The notes: generated from the sequence alone by a model not told the origin. A stretch of DNA of 64,000 bases from Imbricaverruca yamaguchii (GCA_034440575.1 JAOTOL010001481.1:682001-746000); one strand, 5' to 3'. Positions 1 through 12,159 are shown, counted from the first letter of the stretch. Program-made: numbers and translations.

Positions 1-1305
1 TCGCGCAAGGACGCGCTTGACGGACGAACTGGGTTATATTTCCTAGGCCCAACTGAAAACTAGGCTAGAAAACTTCCCAAGTCTAACCGATGGTTTGAGC
101 GAAATTTGCCTGTTTAAGCATCATCTGGGCATAATCAGTGATCAATGAACTACGGAAACTGAAGGCACTTGCTTATGTTTCCATCTCACCATATGCGGTC
201 CAAATTGGCACTCTTTCGCTGATGCGCTGATTGGATTTTCTCATTGCCATCCAAGTCCAAATATCATCACACTCCTAATACTGAGCCAGTGGCTGATTTG
301 TCTTACTAATCCATCAGTAGGTAGAACGCATCGAGAGTGGGACGTTATACTTGAACTCGATATGTTTCTTCTTTACATAAAATACATAACTGAAATTGGG
401 TTTGTGACTATGTACATATGCGTATGCAAGTTGTTTGTATCGATTCTTGTTTCTGGTGGTGAGACCCAGTGGCGATATCGAAGGGGCTTGAACAGGCGCC
501 CTGGAGAGGGGGGGTGAAATCCGCCCACCCCTCCGATTTTTCGTACATAACTCCAGGTTTTACTGGCAAATATACACCATTATTTGCGTACCTGCTTCTA
601 AATGACCGGCGCGTTGTGTAAAACGAGAAAAAGGCAAATCGGCCGAACATTTTTTAAATGTTAGGGGCCATTAATATATATACAATTGCAGCACCAGACC
701 ATAAAAATCGGCGCTGATGCACTTCTCGTATATTGGCAAAAGGGAAGTGTTCTTGGCAACACTAGCGAATTGTTTGATGCATATTGAGCTATATAGCGAA
801 TTGTTATGCTATATAGTCTCAAATACATGTTAGGTCACCGAGGTCAAGTCATGTCAGGTTAATGGAACCAAACTTGGTCAACTGGAATGTTGTCATAAAT
901 GCAGATGACCGTCATGCGATTCATATCACTGTGGATGCCACTCCATACACGTCCTGAAAACTACTGTTTGTCATTGTGTACCTAAGCGTTTCCATACTTT
1001 ATTCATATACTTCACTCCTTTCTTTGCGGAGCCGATTGCGTCGAGTCATCCAACCGAGCAGTCGGGCGGGCGGTCTGGTTCCGGTGACTGCAGTAGGTAA
1101 TGACCTGATAAAGTGCTGCTATATAGGTGATCTGAGGTCAAATGCCGGCCCTAGCATCTGCATTGCATCATTAGTAATGTCCAAAACATCATTGGTGCCC
1201 ATTTTGGAGCATTTAAATACAATCATAGTGATACATACCAATGAGAAGCCAAGCCGCACAAAACCAAAAAATTGACTTCTTTAAACCCCATTTGACCTTG
1301 AAGAT
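1..1305. other. unassigned DNA, no gene seen
   Basis: No open frame here resembles a known family and I see no long repeat. The longest frame, at 976-1275, begins without a convincing context and has no recognisable domain. Base composition is mixed. Confidence 0.5.
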
Positions 1306-1330
1306 ATTGTATGACCTAAGGTCATACAAT
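1306..1330. repeat. perfect 11-bp inverted repeat, 3-nt loop
   Basis: ATTGTATGACC is followed by TAA and then by its exact reverse complement GGTCATACAAT. No role can be assigned. Confidence 0.8.
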
Positions 1331-1429
1331 TTGCTCACGATAGAGATCACTACAGTATCCATTCACTGTGAGAATTTCGTTGTTCCAACTGTAGTATGAG
1401 CCGAGATCTCAGGGGACGAGGCAGAATCC

Positions 1430-1750
1430 GCCACCCTGCGACACCCGCCACCGGGCATCGCAAAACACGACAGGGCCTTAAGACATGCATTGGGGCCCTT
1501 AATAAACACTTCGGGAGCTGTGAGAAATACACCGGAGGAACTCAAAGCACACAGGGCCACAAAAACTGCATGAGGGCCTCAAAAGTATGCTAGGATCAGG
1601 AAAAAGCAACATGGTTCTAAAAACAAAAGCCGTGCGGGGCACTAATTAGTTAACAGGGCCGTCCAACACATGCCTACGTGCCCCTAACAAAAATATGTTG
1701 GTGCCATAAGACACATCAATAGAGAAACAAATCCCAGTGGGTTCAAAAAG
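1430..1750. repeat. degenerate repeat with recurrent GGGCC motifs
   Basis: Short phrases such as ACAGGGCC, GGGGCCC and GAGGGCC recur every 25-40 bases among A-rich spacers such as AAAAAC. The units are too diverged for a reliable period, so this is probably an old minisatellite. Confidence 0.3.
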
Positions 1751-2226
1751 AGAGCACTGAACGTTCGGTTAGGTTCGATAGCCAGTTTGTGAGCATATTT
1801 AAACAAAGAGATGAGGTAGTGTGTTTCAGGATAAATCGATCCAGTTTGGTCGGATTTGAACACCCTGCTGCTGAGCGTGCCTCGGTGGCGGGGCGCCCGG
1901 GGCCATCCGGTACGATGCGGCGCCTTTCAGTGTTGACCGGGCCGACCAGGTCGACTCAAATACAAATACTGAAGTCGCCAGATTACGAAGCCTACACTAC
2001 GGAGTTCATACCCGGAGATTACGCAGATATCTGTTTTGGGATGCAATGCCAGGTTATGTCATAATGACATCACAACCTCGAGCGCAAGCGCAGCTTTTCC
2101 CACTTGAAATGATTGTTTGTCATTATCCGGCAGAACACACTGGCAGGCCAATCCAGCTGTAATTATTATAGAAAGTTCAGTGTCCACCACGTGAACTCCG
2201 GTAGAGCATACTGGACATAAGCGGAG

Positions 2227-2275
2227 AAGAGAGAGAGAGAGAGCGAGAGAGAAAGAGAGAGAAAGAAAGAGAGGG
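2227..2275. repeat. GA-rich simple repeat
   Basis: An imperfect (AG)n tract with C and extra A interruptions. Confidence 0.85.
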
Positions 2276-2390
2276 AGTAGATTACGTGGTGTTTCCGAAG
2301 ATTACGAAAATCTTGGAGTCATTAAAATATTTATACTTGACATGGCACGTCACCTCATAGGCGTCATACAAGATTATGCCGATATGCAGA

Positions 2391-2433
2391 TTTGCGTAGC
2401 ATATATGCTACGCAAACTTGTATATATACAAGT
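2391..2433. repeat. two abutting perfect palindromes
   Basis: Bases 2391-2416 form a perfect 26-bp palindrome with 13-bp arms and no loop (arm TTTGCGTAGCATA). It is followed at once by a second perfect palindrome at 2417-2432 (CTTGTATATATACAAG), which becomes 18 bp if the bases on either side are counted. A weak third one, CAAGATTCTTG, lies at 2447-2457. Such sequence could extrude cruciforms. No flanking transposon ends were found. Confidence 0.85.
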
Positions 2434-2699
2434 ATTTGTCAGTTTCCAAGATTCTTGCTAAATTGTGTCCTAGAAAATAAATTACATTATTTGCTGAGCC
2501 AACATCGTAATCTGATCACCTCTCCCAAATGACCCTACTTGATCCGATGCCGGAATGTATTCCCATTAGTAAGTTGGGAACAAACGGTATGTATTGAAGC
2601 ACAACGCAGATTTATATTACCCTAATGCCTTGCATTGCGTTAAAAATATGAGTTCTCGAAAAACCTTCAACACTTTATACTTGGCATGATCTGTGTTAC

Positions 2700-2932
2700 A
2701 TCACCGGTTACCTCCAGGTAAGTGCGCAATATTTCGATCTGATAAACATCACCGGTTACCTCCAGGTAAGCACACACAATAATTAGATCTGACAAACATC
2801 ACCGGTTACTTCCAGGTAAGCACACACAATATTTAGATCTGATAAACATTACCGGTTACTTCCAGGTAAGCACACACAATATTTATATATGATAGACATC
2901 ATCGGTTACCTCCAGGTAAGCATACACAATAT
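2700..2932 (+). repeat. 50-bp minisatellite, five units, each with a splice-donor-like motif
   Basis: The core ACCGGTTACYTCCAGGTAAG recurs at 2703, 2751, 2801 and 2851, with a variant (ATCGGTT) at 2901. Spacing is 48 then 50, 50 and 50 bp. Every unit contains CAGGTAAG, which matches the metazoan 5' splice-site consensus. The spacer is AT-rich and ends in GATCTGATAAACATC or similar. No gene is recognisable around it. Confidence 0.9.
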
Positions 2933-4713
2933 TTTCGGAGCTTGTCAGATGAATGGCAGAAGCCGCTGCAGACAGGTATGAACCATGACTGTGCTGTGCT
3001 TCGTGCTGCAGATAAGAAGCAGGAGCATTTTTGACAGGCAGTACGAGATTGTCTACGGCTGTTCCAGTAGAATAAAAATGGATGCACAAGAGTGCACATT
3101 AGGAGTTCACTCAATGAAATCCTTGTGCAGCGTCTTGGACGATAAAAGAGAAGCTGTCTGATAGAACTAAGCCAATCACTCATCTGAAAACTATAATTTA
3201 GTACTTGTATTCAATTCAGGCGATTTGGCTCCCGATCTTTATCTTTTGTGATTATTTCAGGGCTTATAAAGACCCAAAAAGGTGTCATTCATGTTCAAAA
3301 ACATGTCAAAATAGCCGACTACATGGCAATAGCTTCCATCCTACTTCTAAAGGAAAGGTATGCCTCCATATTCTGTATCTATTGGTATTAGTGATGCAAA
3401 CGGGAACATCTTCAGAGATTACGAAACACATTACAAGTAAAAATGCACAAGGCTCTTGGTACATATCCATATAGACAATTATCCAGCCTTCATTTTCCAA
3501 ATTATCTTTCCTTAAAAAGTAGGGGAAGCTGCAATTATGTTGACCTTAAAACTAGGTCACGATGTCATTGGGGCCAAATGTAATCTTGGTTTAAAACATG
3601 CTGTATGTTTAAATTCAGCATTATAATTTGATTCTGAATGTATGCTGCACTTTGCATTATACACGGGTAAGATTACTTTATATCGGTTCTTAAGTACCAA
3701 TGTTTCGTCATGACTTAAAAATTCTTGAAAATTTCGCCATGACTTGAAAAGAGGGCACAACTCTAGACATTGGATTCTGATGAGATTAAGAATTGCCTTT
3801 TCAAAGTCAGCACTCCGAAGTTACCCGCTACGCCAAATTGAATTACATTCTGAGGGGTGATGGTGCCATGGGTGGGTCGAGCTCTCCTGGAACGCCACAA
3901 GTACATCCAATCTCAGCGGGCTAACTGGTGGTCATCATCACTGGAAAGTGCAGGAAGGAGAGAAATAATCATCGAACTGATTCATCGAATCTTCCCAGTG
4001 AAACTCCATACGAAGGACTATTTAATTGCACACACGCTGGCCGTTAAGACAACATTCGTACCCGCCATGTGTCAGGATTGGCATAGAACGGTAGGGTGGT
4101 GTGGTGCGGGGAAGACCTAAGCTGCTTTACTTCCTCTGAGCTAGTTATCCATTTGCTCATTCATTCTTTTGTGGAGCACTACATGACATTTTTTTTAAAC
4201 TGAATCATTCGCTTCCGCCGGTCGGTTTTCATTTCCCAACGTTCATCCTACTAATGCCGTGCATAAAAAAATAAAGGCAAGCAGAGGAAAAGCGTTTTTC
4301 TTTTTCGAAAATAGCAAAGGATGCGTGGCGGGAGATAACTTTGCCATGGCACCGTTTAAATTCACTGAAGGGACGTCATTAATTTTGTACTAAACAATTT
4401 TGTACTAAACAATTTTGTTCCTAACAAATACGTGCATATTCACCTAATCTTTCTCCAACAGGTTATCAACATCTATATCCGTCTTCCTGCGAGAATACAC
4501 AGTGTGACTCAAACGCAAACGCACAGAAACACACAAACACACAAACGTACGCATGCACACACTCGTGGCGCGGAGGAGTGATTCCATGGGCAGTTTCTAT
4601 GGGCGCTTGTTTAACATTGAACTGAGCGAAGATCTGCCACCATGTGGGTTGGCCACTACATTGTTACACTGAGTAATGATGGTTGTCACGTCAAGTCTGG
4701 GCGACACGGATGA
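2933..4713. other. unassigned DNA, no gene seen
   Basis: Several frames under 95 codons occur, but none has a recognisable domain. CAATTTTGTACTAAA is duplicated near 4390-4412, and a CACACAAAC-rich patch lies near 4510-4560. Confidence 0.45.
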
Positions 4714-5545
4714 CTGGTCCGGTGGTGTCTGGTCCGGTGGTGTCTGGTCCGATGGTATCTGGTCCGGTGGAGTCTGGTCCGGTGGTATCTGGTCCGGTGG
4801 TGTCTGGTCCGGTGGTATCTGGTCCGGTGATGTCTGGTCCGGTGGTGTCTGGTCCGGTGGTGTCTGGTCCGGTAGTGTCTGGTCCGGTGGTGTCTGGTCC
4901 GGTGGTGTCTGGTCCGGTGGTGTCTTGTCCGGTGGTGTCTGGTCCGGTGGTGTCTGGTCCGGTGGTGTCTGGTCCGGTGGCATCTGGTCCGGTGGTGTCT
5001 GGTCCGGTGGTATCTGGTCCGGTGATGTCTGGTCCGGTGGTGTCTGGTCCGGTAGTGTCTGGTCCGGTAGTGTCTGGTCCGGTGGTGTCTGGTCCGGTGG
5101 TGTCTGGTCCGGTAGTGTCTGGTCCGGTGGTGTCTGGTCCGGTGGTGTCTGGTCCGGTGTTGTCTGGTCCGGTGGTGTCTGGTCCGGTGGTGTCTGATCC
5201 GGTGGTGTCTGGTCCGGTGGTGTCTGGTCCGGTGGTGTCTGGTCCGGTGGTGTCTGGTCCGGTGGTGTCTGGTCCGGTGGTGTCTGGTCCGGTGGTGTCT
5301 GGTCCGGTAGTGTCTGGTCCGGTGGTGTCTGGTCCGGTGGTGTCTGGTCCGGTGGTGTCTGGTCCGGTAGTGTCTGGCCCGGTGGTGTCTGGTCCGGTGG
5401 TGTCTGGTCCGGTGGTGTCTGGTCCGGTGGCGTCTGGTCCGGTGGTGTCTGGTCCGGTGGTGTCTGGTCCGGTGGTGTCTGGTCCGGTGGTGTCTGGTCC
5501 GGTGGTGTCTGGTCCGGTGGCGTCTGGTCCGGTGGTGTCTGGACT
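4714..5545. repeat. 15-bp minisatellite, about 55 units
   Basis: The unit is CTGGTCCGGTGGTGT with scattered single-base variants (GGTAG, GGTAT, GGCGT). Decayed units run on to about 5630. Because 15 is a multiple of 3 and the unit lacks stops, long frames appear on both strands reading SGPVV, WSGGV or PPDQT. There is no start context, flanking coding sequence or codon bias to support translation. Confidence 0.95.
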
Positions 5546-5899
5546 GGCGATGTCTGTGCTGGTGATATCCGAGGAAACGATACGTGAGCTGGTGATGTCT
5601 GAACTAGTGATGCGTGAACTAGCGTTACCTTGGCCGATGATTTGACTTGAACGCTTGCAAGTCCAATGGATATGAGATATTAGTGCACGTTTAACGTTCT
5701 TCCAAACACCCTTGCCTGCACCTGTCTACAAATACATTTGTTTTCCATGATGACTTACGATGAAATTCTGAAAAATGATTCAGAGTGTCACACGTGTTAG
5801 ATTTGATGTCTCGGATTAAAGTTCCCAATCACAGCATCTGGAATTTCGAAACCGTGCGATGTAGAAACCGGGAAGCAGTGCAAGTAAAAAATACTTTGG

Positions 5900-6019
5900 A
5901 TATAAAGACATAAAGACATAAAAGATTAGTGCAACTATGAGCCACAAGGGCCCTTCTTGGTTGCACTCTGTACACTGAACCAGTTGCCCACCAAATCTGT
6001 CAATCAGCCCTCCCTGTAA
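5900..6019 (-). mobile_element. 3' end of a CR1-type LINE (5'-truncated)
   Basis: Read on the minus strand, this stretch matches the last roughly 120 bp of the CR1 copies ending at 42236 and 53404: GGGAGGGCTGATTGAC, the phrase AGGGCCCTT, then a tail of repeated TTTATGTC-like words. On the plus strand the tail appears as AAAGACAT repeats at 5900-5922. Only the 3' untranslated end is present, typical of 5'-truncated LINE insertions. Confidence 0.85.
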
Positions 6020-6029
6020 TGGACGGGGC

Positions 6030-6095
6030 ACGGCATTGGACATTGGCTTTTGGCATTGGACATTGCCATTGGCATATGGCATTGGACGGGGCAGA
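6030..6095. repeat. short direct repeats of GGCATTGGACATTG
   Basis: Variants of GGCATTGGACATTG occur about four times immediately beside the truncated CR1 end. They may have arisen at or near its insertion site. Confidence 0.6.
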
Positions 6096-6224
6096 ATGAA
6101 TGAATGTGACTGTTTATGTTTGCGTAATATTGCAGGAGGTGCTCACAACAAGTATATACATCCGCTATGTGGGGTCTTGGTGTCTCCTCATGTTGTTTTG
6201 TATAAGTTCGAGAGGAAATTTTCT

Positions 6225-6356
6225 CCCTTAATCTTGACTGAGCTCCCTCCAATAATTCCAACTTTTAACATGGGACCCTATGCGATGTGCACACAATCAA
6301 TTCGGGCTGGCCCATTGCTCTATGTGTTGTGCCCCCCCAAATAATTTTCAGAGCTC
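6225..6356 (+). repeat. dispersed repeat shared with 54680-54812
   Basis: Both copies contain a CCCTCCAATAATT-like block, then TTTAACATGGGACC, about 60 variable bases, then a C-run with AATARTTTTCAG and a final TTAAC or TCAAC. The copies are diverged. The parent element is unknown. Confidence 0.6.
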
Positions 6357-6657
6357 AACGGTCGATCGTTGTGCAGCCCCCTCAAGTTCATGTGTCAATA
6401 GAGTTACTGCCAACGGTACGGAGAAAACGTCCCTAAGTTGATGGAAGAGCAACAGCCATTTCGAAGTCGATGCATTGCACTAAACGCCAATGGGATCAAT
6501 GTTACATTCATCCAATGTTGATGAGTTTAACACTATGCAGCCCCCCCTCATCCCCGGCTTGGTTCCCGCTTAGTCGTCGCTCTGAGTTCCGCTTAGTCGT
6601 CGCTTTGAGTTCTGATGCAGCTCTTAGTAACACCAGTTGATCGGCAGCACATCACAG
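6357..6657. other. unassigned DNA with one 24-bp direct duplication
   Basis: The only structure seen is GCTTAGTCGTCGCTYTGAGTT, which occurs twice in tandem between about 6568 and 6612. Confidence 0.5.
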
Positions 6658-6791
6658 CCGTAGCCAGCGGTTGCCAGAGGTAGCCAGCGGTAGCCATAGG
6701 TAGCCAGCGGTAGCCAGAGGTAGCCAGAGGTAGCCAGAGGTAGCCAGAGGTAGCCAGCGGTAGCCAAAGGTAGCCAGCGGTAGCCAGCGGT
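6658..6791. repeat. 10-bp minisatellite, about 13 units
   Basis: The unit is GGTAGCCAGM, where M is mostly A or C, with one ATAG and one AAAG variant. Confidence 0.95.
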
Positions 6792-7968
6792 GAGTGGTAT
6801 GTGTTACACCACTTCCGGCCGTAAAGAGGGACACTCCTGAGTGCGGCGCCATAGCTTTCTTAACATCGCCTCTAAACATCTTATGACTTCAATCACTCTC
6901 GGTCTTCATACACTCATCGCAGCTTGACCACAGCGCTAACGACAGCAAATTGCGGCCACCAGTCATGTTTCCCAAACGAGCCGACCGTCCGACAGCTACA
7001 ACGGCTACCGTAATGCGTCTCGCGGCCAACGAGCCGACTGGTCGCGGCCAATTAGTGATTGCTAAATCAATCTACACTCTGACCTCTCTTCTCGGCGACG
7101 CGTCGGGCTGCCGCGCACCGTGCGACTACCCATGCTGCCATCTGACGACCGATTTGTGAACTGGCGCGGGTTGGTCCAGATTCGCTTTCGTTTAGTTTGT
7201 CCTCTGACCACACCCAGGGCAGTGGCGCTGCATGCCGACCCACACCCGAGATATAGAGGGCAGGAGGTTAGCAGTGCGAACCAGGCTGGAGTGACCGCTC
7301 CGTCTTGCATACTGCTCTGCATTCATGTCTCGAGTTGTCTTTTAGATGGCGCACAAGGTAAAAATAAATATGGGAATACCAAACAAATGACATAAGTGCT
7401 TTATTACTGCACGAAAATCGTGGAATCGATCGTTACATAACAATGTGTGTACCTAGACGCAAACATGCGTATGAGCTATATTACGAGTATATTTATGCAT
7501 GACTTTCAATTTTAAGATTTAATTCTGCTGAATTATATTTTTCAAATCAGAACTAAACTATAATCAGGAGAGTGCACCAACCACACTCTCATGTCAGATC
7601 TCCAGCCTCGGCAGTTGCTGAGAATCATAGTAACCAAAGCCCATGCAACATCAAGGCAACAGTAAGTCTGGAAGGGCATTGTGCGACTATTCTTCCTACG
7701 TCGAGATAGCTATCTGGAATCCAACTACTCTCATTGAGAACCTCATGTCATTTTAACCTAAAACATGACGAAATCGAGTGCAAATGGAATCGACTTATTG
7801 GTACCCTAAAAGGAACTCTGTACAACGGAACTACGTCGTGAGGCCAGTATTACCCATGTTGTGCAATGGCCGGAACACTCAGTATTAGATAACACCGTGA
7901 AACAGAAGCCGGTCTGTGTGCACACTACAGAAGCCAGCCGCAACAATTGCCTCTCCGCCGCCGTGGGG
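6792..7968. other. unassigned DNA, no gene seen
   Basis: The first half is moderately GC-rich (about 6940-7330) and carries overlapping frames under 95 codons on both strands with no domain. The second half is AT-rich. Confidence 0.45.
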
Positions 7969-10061
7969 ATCGTCCTCACACCAGTCAGGATCGTCCTCAC
8001 ACCAGCCAGGATCGTCCTCACACCAGTCAGGATCGTCCTCACACCAGTCAGGATCGTCCTCACACCAGCCAGGATCGTCCTCACACCAGTCAGGATCGTC
8101 CTCACACCAGTCAGGATAGTCCTCACACCAGTCAGGATCGTCCTCACACTAGTCAGGATCGTCCTCACACTAGTCAGGATCGTCCTCACACCAGTCAGGA
8201 TCGTCCTCACACCAGTCAGGATCGTCCTCACACCAGCCAGGATCGTCCTCACACCAGCCAGGATCGTCCTCACACCAGTCAGGATCGTCCTCACACCAGT
8301 CAGGATCGTCCTCACACCAGCCAGGATCGTCCTCACACCAGCCAGGATTGTCCTCACACCAGTCAAGATCGTCCTCACACCAGCCAGGATCGTCCTCACA
8401 CCAGTCAGGATCGTCCTCACACCAGTCAAGATCGTCCTCACACCAGTCAGGATCGTCCTCACACCAGTCAGGATCGTCCTCACACCAGTCAGGATCGTCC
8501 TCACACTAGTCAGGATCGTCCTCACACCCGTCAGGATCGTCCTCACACCAGTCAAGATCGTCCTCACACCAGTCAGGATAGTCCTCACACCAGTCAGGAT
8601 CGTCCTCACACCAGCCAGGATCGTCCTCACACCAGTCAGGATCGTCCTCACACCAGTCAAGATCGTCCTCACACCAGCCAGGATCGTCCTCACACCAGCC
8701 AGGATTGTCCTCACACCAGTCAAGATCGTCCTCACACCAGTCAGGATAGTCCTCACACCAGCCAGGATCGTCCTCACACCAGTCAGGATCGTCCTCACAC
8801 CAGTCAGGATAGTCCTCACACCAGCCAGGATCGTCCTCACACCAGTCAGGATCGTCCTCACACCAGTCAGGATCGTCCTCACACCAGTCAGGATCGTCCT
8901 CACACCTAGTCAGGATCGTCCTCACACCAGTCAGGATCGTCCTCACACCGGTCAGGATCGTCCTCACACTAGTCAGGATCGTCCTCACACCAGTCAGGAT
9001 CGTCCTCACACCAGTCAGGATCGTCCTCACACCAGTCAGGATCGTCCTCACACCAGCCAGGATCGTCCTCACACCAGTCAGGATCGTCCTCACACCAGTC
9101 AGGATCGTCCTCACACCAGTCAGGATCGTCCTCACACCAGTCAGGATCGTCCTCACACCAGTCAGGATCGTCCTCACACCAGTCAGGATCGTCCTCACAC
9201 CAGTCAGGATCGTCCTCACACCAGTCAGGATCGTCCTCACACCAGTCAGGATCGTCCTCACACCAGTCAGGATCGTCCTCACACCAGCCAGGATCGTCCT
9301 CACACCAGTCAGGATCGTCCTCACACCAGATCGCCTCACACCAGTCAGGATCGTCCTCACACCAGTCAGGATCGTCCTCACACCAGTCAGGATCGTCCTC
9401 ACACCAGTCAGGATCGTCCTCACACCAGTCAGGATCGTCCTCACACCAGTCAGGATCGTCCTCACACCAGTCAGGATCGTCCTCACACAGTCAGGATCGT
9501 CCTCACACCAGTCAGGATCGTCCTCACACTAGTCAGGATCGTCTTCCCACACCAGTCAGGATCGTCCTCACACCAGCCAGGATCGTCCTCACACCAGTCA
9601 GGATCGTCCTCACACCAGTAGGAAGGTCCTCACACCAGTCAGGAGTCCTCACACTAGTAGGTCGTCCTCACACCAGTCAGGATCGTCCTCACACCAGTCA
9701 GGATCGTCCTCACACCAGCCAGGATCGTCCTCACACCAGCCAGGATTGTCCTCACACCAGTCAGGATCGTCCTCACACCAGTCAGGATCGTCCTCACACC
9801 AGCCAGGATCGTCCTCACACCAGTCAGGATCGTCCTCACACCAGTCAGGATCGTCCTCACACCAGTCAGGATCGTCCTCACACCAGTCAGGATCGTCCTC
9901 ACACCAGCCAGGATCGTCCTCACACCAGTCAGGATCGTCCTCACACCAGTCAGGATCGTCCTCACACCAGCCAGGATCGTCCTCACACCAGTCAGGATCG
10001 TCCTCACACCAGTCAGGATCGTCCTCACACTAGTCAGGATCGTCCTCACATTAGTCAGGAC
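7969..10061. repeat. 2.1-kb minisatellite, 21-bp unit, about 100 copies
   Basis: The unit is GATCGTCCTCACACCAGTCAG. Variants are mainly CCAGYC, ACTAG and ATMGTCC. Phase breaks occur near 8905, 9330, 9485, 9545 and 9625-9660, where units are shortened or lengthened by a few bases. The period is a multiple of 3, so frames of up to 586 codons reading RIVLTPV, SQDRPHT or RTILTGV exist on both strands. These are a consequence of periodicity. Confidence 0.97.
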
Positions 10062-10440
10062 TAAGAAGCTCCATAACAGTGAAGAGGCTCCGAAGTGAGC
10101 CAAATATTTGGCTGAGATGCAAGCTTGCTGCTTTGCCGGGTATGTCAATAACTTGTCGTTACATGGGATGGAATGGTAATTGGAAATGGAAATGCAATTG
10201 GCCCAACAGGCAAGAGAATAGCGGTTATCAGTGAAGTGACAATCCGTTAAGTTCAACTAAGATACATAATTCGCGGAATGAAGGCTGGGAACAACATGTC
10301 AGTCCATGTTTATCATCGGACTGAATTATTACAATAAGTTTGTTAGTTTTTTAAGAATATATGCTGTCAACTATGCTCAGAGGACATCACACAGAACAAT
10401 GGTGAAATTACTGTTGCCTCCATTTATTGATGTGCTTGTT
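10062..10440. other. unassigned DNA, no gene seen
   Basis: Mixed-composition sequence between two arrays, with no domain or repeat recognised. Confidence 0.5.
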
Positions 10441-10620
10441 TATTTGCTGAAGTATATATTTATTTATTTATGTATATATTTATGTATTTACTTATGTATT
10501 TACTTATGTATATATTTTTGTATTTATTTATGTAATGATTGATTGATTGATTGATTGACTTATTTATTGATATATTGATTTATTTATTTAGTTGTTTATT
10601 TCACGATACATGCTTTCTAC
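10441..10620. repeat. AT-rich simple repeat
   Basis: Imperfect TTTATTTATGTA words, then GATTGATTGATTGATT at about 10536-10555, then TTATTTATTGATA words. Confidence 0.85.
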
Positions 10621-11067
10621 GTACAGTAGCTAATATGGACAGCCTGGGTATTACTCACAGATATTTACAAAAAACGTACGCATCACTACATGCACTACAC
10701 ACATCGTACTACCTACACGAGGTATAAACGAGTAGTATATAGAAGTAGCAGGAAAGAGATGGCCTAAAGTTGAGTTCGTAGTGTACATACCTCTCCCAGT
10801 AATCTGTTGTTATTCATTTGTGGTACTTTCTGTTTGCTGTCTTAGACGCGGATCAGTCCATGAATTACAGAACACTCAACCCGATATCATGCAAGGTGAG
10901 TAGACACTCGTAAAGCGATAAAGTCGCACATAGATAAGACTACTATACTACCAGAAGAGACATAGAAACCATCTGGGTTAATCCTATAAAAGGAAGTTAA
11001 TGTAAGACGAGAAAAGACACTGATGCACACTCTAATCAATGCTATGCACTCCGAAGTTCTCAGAAAA
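10621..11067. other. unassigned DNA, no gene seen
   Basis: No repeat or coding signal recognised. Confidence 0.5.
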
Positions 11068-11457
11068 CTATCTACCCAGGCATACCTGGCGCATGCCTAT
11101 CTACCCAGGGATACCTGGCGCACGCCTATTTACCCAGGCATACCTGGCGCACGCCTATCTACCCAGGCATACCTGGCGGACGCCTACCTACCCAGGCATA
11201 CCTGGCGCACGCCTATCTACCCAGGCATACCTGGCGCACGCCTATCTACCCAGGCATACCTGGCGCACGCATATCTATCCAGGCATACCTGGCGCACGCC
11301 TACCTACCCAGGCATACCTGGCGCACGCCTATCTACTCAGGCATACCTGGCGCACGCCTATCTACCCAGCCATACCTGGCGCACGCCTATTTACCCAGGC
11401 ATACCTGGCGCATGCCTATCTACCCAGGCATACCTGGCGCACGCCTATCTACCCAGC
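11068..11457. repeat. 29-bp minisatellite, about 13 units
   Basis: The unit contains CTACCCAGGCATACCTGGCG followed by CACGCCTAT. The core CCAGGCATACCTGG is close to palindromic. Overlapping frames of about 150 codons are artefacts of the period. Confidence 0.95.
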
Positions 11458-12159
11458 GCTAGATCTCGCGTGGCATACGTGTGACTCACCTGTATAAATT
11501 CCACCTCATCGATCCAATTCTTCATCTCCCACTGTACATTTTATAATTCGAAAACAACATCATTGAATCTATATTTTCCACCATACTTCCAAACACATGC
11601 AATGAGCAATTCCGTACCAAATCATCAGGCAGTCTATTTGAGTGATGAACCACCCATTGGCTGAAAACTCACTGACGTTTAACTGCCTCACATTGACTTG
11701 GTTAACTAGAACTTATGACCATTATATCAGTCCTTAGATTGAAAAGCACAATTCAGATTGACATTATCTCTATTTTACGATTTTCACCCTTGGTCCCCTA
11801 TACTTGAATGCATATCTAATGCCATAAGCCTCTCTGCATATTTCGAATTGTTAGTCTAGTGATAAGTCTAGTAGCTTCACGCTGTACACTTTCTAGCCCC
11901 ACAGTCTCGGGGTTGATCATTTCACGCCCGTAAGATTTGCCGCGGATAATGAAAAATGGCACCCTGCAGCGCACATAAATTTGGCACCAGTTTTCCCAGG
12001 CCATGTTGTGTGAAAATGTTGAGGTCAGGTTATCTAGGTTCAGTAAGTTATTCAAGCTGAAGTGAAGTCACCTCCAAAAATGTTAAACCATTCGTCAGGC
12101 TTGAATAGATAAAGACATTTGAATGAAATTTCTAGCGTTTGTTTTCCTTTAGGGATGTA
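11458..12159. other. unassigned DNA, no gene seen
   Basis: No domain, RNA gene or repeat recognised. Confidence 0.45.

Noticed and set aside
2391..2460. Helitron 3' end (hairpin followed by CTAA)
   Set aside because: The spacing from the main palindrome is too long, no second end was found and CTAA is too short to carry weight.
4597..5645. Repetitive protein-like frames (SGPVV, WSGGV, PPDQT)
   Set aside because: Explained by the 15-bp array. No signal peptide or flanking domain supports a silk- or mucin-like gene.
7806..9621. Open frames of up to 586 codons on both strands
   Set aside because: They are created by a stop-free 21-bp unit. Both strands and several frames are equally open, and there is no start context or flanking coding sequence.
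7969..10061. CRISPR-like regular array
   Set aside because: There are no unique spacers between repeats, no cas genes, and the context is eukaryotic. These are contiguous minisatellites.
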